A stretch of 8,249 nucleotides of DNA, from NCBI GenBank assembly GCA_964468125.1, contig CAYXVF010000168.1:1-8249 (forward strand), in the 5' to 3' direction. The position numbers and the translations under genes were made by a program. Each line of letters starts with the position of its first letter. The first letter of the stretch is position 1. Below are positions 6,984 through 8,249 of this stretch, one piece after another. Under the pieces are notes generated by a model, which was given only the letters and a program-made list of their open reading frames with translations, was not told the origin of the DNA and made no database searches. Source of the stretch: CAYXVF01 sp964468125 (lineage in GTDB: Bacteria; Myxococcota; XYA12-FULL-58-9; CAYXVF01).

Positions 6984-8041
6984 GTATCCTGATTCTCGGG
7001 GCTGAGGGCTTCATAGGCCGCGCCCTTCGGCGACGGTTGGCGCCCCGGCACCGATTGATCTCGGTCGACAAGGTCGAGCTCTCGACCCTGGACGATTTCC
7101 AGGTGACAGGAGAGGAAACCCGCATCGTCGCGGACCTCGGCGTGTCGGAGGACATCGATGGGATCTTTTCAGAGCTAGGTGACGAGGTCGAAAGCATCAC
7201 GGCCATCGTGCATTTGGCCGCCTACTACGATTTTTCGAATCGCGACGATTCCCGCTACCACGCGCTCGAGAGCGGGCTCCCGCATCTTCTGGATGCGCTC
7301 GACGCGCGGGTTCCGATCGGGGCGCCCCTTCTGTACGCGAGCAGTATGTCGACCCTGCCTACGACACCTCCTGGAGTGCCGATGGGGCCGGACACTGAGT
7401 CGCGTGCCCAGTGGGCCTATCCTAAACACAAGGTCACCTGCGAGCAGATCTTGGATGCGTCCGACTCAAGGCGTACGCGTGCCCAGCTCGTCCTCGCCGG
7501 CGTATACTCGGATTTCGGAGAGCTCGTGCCGCTCTACCAGCAGATCAAGCGGATCTCCGAGCGGTCCGTCGAGGCACTCTTCTATCCGGGGCGCGTTGAT
7601 CGCGGCCTCACCTATGTCCACGTCGATGACGTAGCGGTAGCGTTTGAGCGCGCGATCGACAGCTATAGCGGGACCGTCGGTGAGACCCATCGCCTGATGG
7701 TCGCCGAGGAGAAGCCGGTCACCTATCAGGAGATCCACGACCGCACGGCTCGGGCGCTCCACGGTCACCCAATGCCCTTGATTCGTGTTCCGAAGCTCTT
7801 GGCCTGGCTTGGGGCTCTGATGCTCTTCGGACTCGCTAGGCTCTTCGGGCAGAGGCGCTTTGTTCGCCCGTGGATGGTGCGCTACGCCGGCGAGCACTAC
7901 GAAATCGACAGCTCTCGCACTCGGGAAGAGCTCGGCTGGGCGCCAGAGCACTCCTTGCAGCGGGACCTGGGAGCGATTTTGGCACGGGCGCGGCAGACCC
8001 CCGAGGAATTTCACGCGCTCAACGAGCGCCGTCCTTGGTGA
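6980..8041 (+). CDS. NAD-dependent epimerase/dehydratase family protein (extended SDR, 3-beta-HSD-like)
   Basis: A 353-residue extended SDR. The GTG at 6980 overlaps the previous stop as GTGA and puts the dinucleotide loop Gly7-Ala-Glu-Gly10-Phe-Ile-Gly13 right at the N-terminus, as the family requires. An earlier GTG at 6959 would add only seven residues. The second strand ends in Val-Asp, where an acidic residue usually binds the NAD ribose. His-Leu-Ala-Ala follows strand 4. Ser121-Ser-Met-Ser124 and Tyr147-x-x-x-Lys151 (YPKHK) form the catalytic set, and VHVDDVA (213-219) is the extended-SDR signature. Residues 272-289 are a hydrophobic stretch, and the C-terminus (HYEIDSSRTREELGW) is typical of this group. 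Members include sugar-nucleotide epimerases, 3-beta-hydroxysteroid dehydrogenases and OleD-like keto-acid reductases. The hydrophobic insert argues mildly for a lipidic substrate rather than a sugar nucleotide. Translation is probably coupled to the SDR upstream. Confidence 0.91.
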   Translation: MSILILGAEGFIGRALRRRLAPRHRLISVDKVELSTLDDFQVTGEETRIVADLGVSEDIDGIFSELGDEVESITAIVHLAAYYDFSNRDDSRYHALESGLPHLLDALDARVPIGAPLLYASSMSTLPTTPPGVPMGPDTESRAQWAYPKHKVTCEQILDASDSRRTRAQLVLAGVYSDFGELVPLYQQIKRISERSVEALFYPGRVDRGLTYVHVDDVAVAFERAIDSYSGTVGETHRLMVAEEKPVTYQEIHDRTARALHGHPMPLIRVPKLLAWLGALMLFGLARLFGQRRFVRPWMVRYAGEHYEIDSSRTREELGWAPEHSLQRDLGAILARARQTPEEFHALNERRPW

Positions 8042-8174
8042 GCGGAGGCGCTGGGAAGGGCGTTCGCGGCATTCCCCATAGCCGCCGAAACCGCCTTGAC
8101 AGCCGCAGATTCGAGAGCTATTCCCCGCGTCCCGGAGCACGCGGCGCTCGCCGTGGGCACGGTGGCTGGACTTT
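8042..8174. other. Spacer between the epimerase gene and tRNA-Val
   Basis: This stretch of 133 bases holds a likely tRNA promoter in its second half and no supported gene. A 5-bp inverted repeat (GCGGC at 8066-8070, GCCGC at 8081-8085) with a 10-base loop could be a weak hairpin, but it lacks a T-run and is not called a terminator. Confidence 0.4.
8096..8124 (+). promoter_or_regulatory. Candidate sigma70-type promoter for tRNA-Val
   Basis: A perfect -35 box TTGACA (8096-8101) is followed by a 17-base spacer and TATTCC (8119-8124), which matches TATAAT at three of six positions. Transcription would begin near 8131, leaving a leader of about 43 bases before the mature tRNA. The perfect -35, ideal spacing and position before a tRNA make this the best promoter in the window; the weak -10 limits confidence. 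Confidence 0.45.

Positions 8175-8249
<75 letters not shown>

Noticed and set aside
8066..8085. Small hairpin after the epimerase gene as an intrinsic terminator
   Set aside because: The stem is only 5 bp with a 10-base loop and no run of T follows.

Overview
The window comes from a GC-rich Gram-negative bacterium. Codon third positions are mostly G or C, long antisense shadow frames occur, and the genes encode an outer-membrane FadL-type porin and two lipoproteins. The style (multi-cysteine, Asp/Pro-rich secreted lipoprotein, AMP-ligase plus orphan lipoprotein, Shine-Dalgarno starts) would fit a Myxococcota/deltaproteobacterial lineage. That placement is inference, because no marker gene is present.

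Left part, minus strand (1-2712): a two-gene operon. A large VolA-like surface lipoprotein of the bacterial virulence-factor lipase family (256-2712) is followed after 11 bases by the start of a FadL/OMPP1 long-chain fatty-acid transporter (244 to beyond base 1). The transporter is cut by the window edge.

Middle, plus strand (2982-5970): facing away from that operon across a 269-base divergent intergenic region is a FAA1-type long-chain-fatty-acid-CoA ligase. Only 7 bases after its stop comes an unrecognised 380-residue lipoprotein with a calcium-loop-like motif.

Together the left and middle parts read as a lipid-scavenging locus. A surface (lyso)phospholipase would release fatty acids, the FadL channel would carry them across the outer membrane, and the ligase would trap them as acyl-CoA. 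VolA-fadL linkage is known from Vibrio cholerae; the divergent ligase and the extra lipoprotein are what this window adds.

Right part, plus strand (6192-8041): after a 221-base gap come two Rossmann-fold oxidoreductases, a classical short-chain dehydrogenase and an extended-SDR NAD-dependent epimerase/3-beta-HSD-like protein. They overlap by GTGA and are very probably co-translated. Their substrate cannot be read from sequence. The window ends exactly at the CCA end of a complete tRNA-Val(GAC), which has its own plausible sigma70-type promoter.

No insertion sequences, CRISPR arrays, phage genes or obvious long repeats were seen. There is no clear evidence of a wholly new system; the most interesting unit is the compact lipase-FadL-ligase-lipoprotein arrangement.
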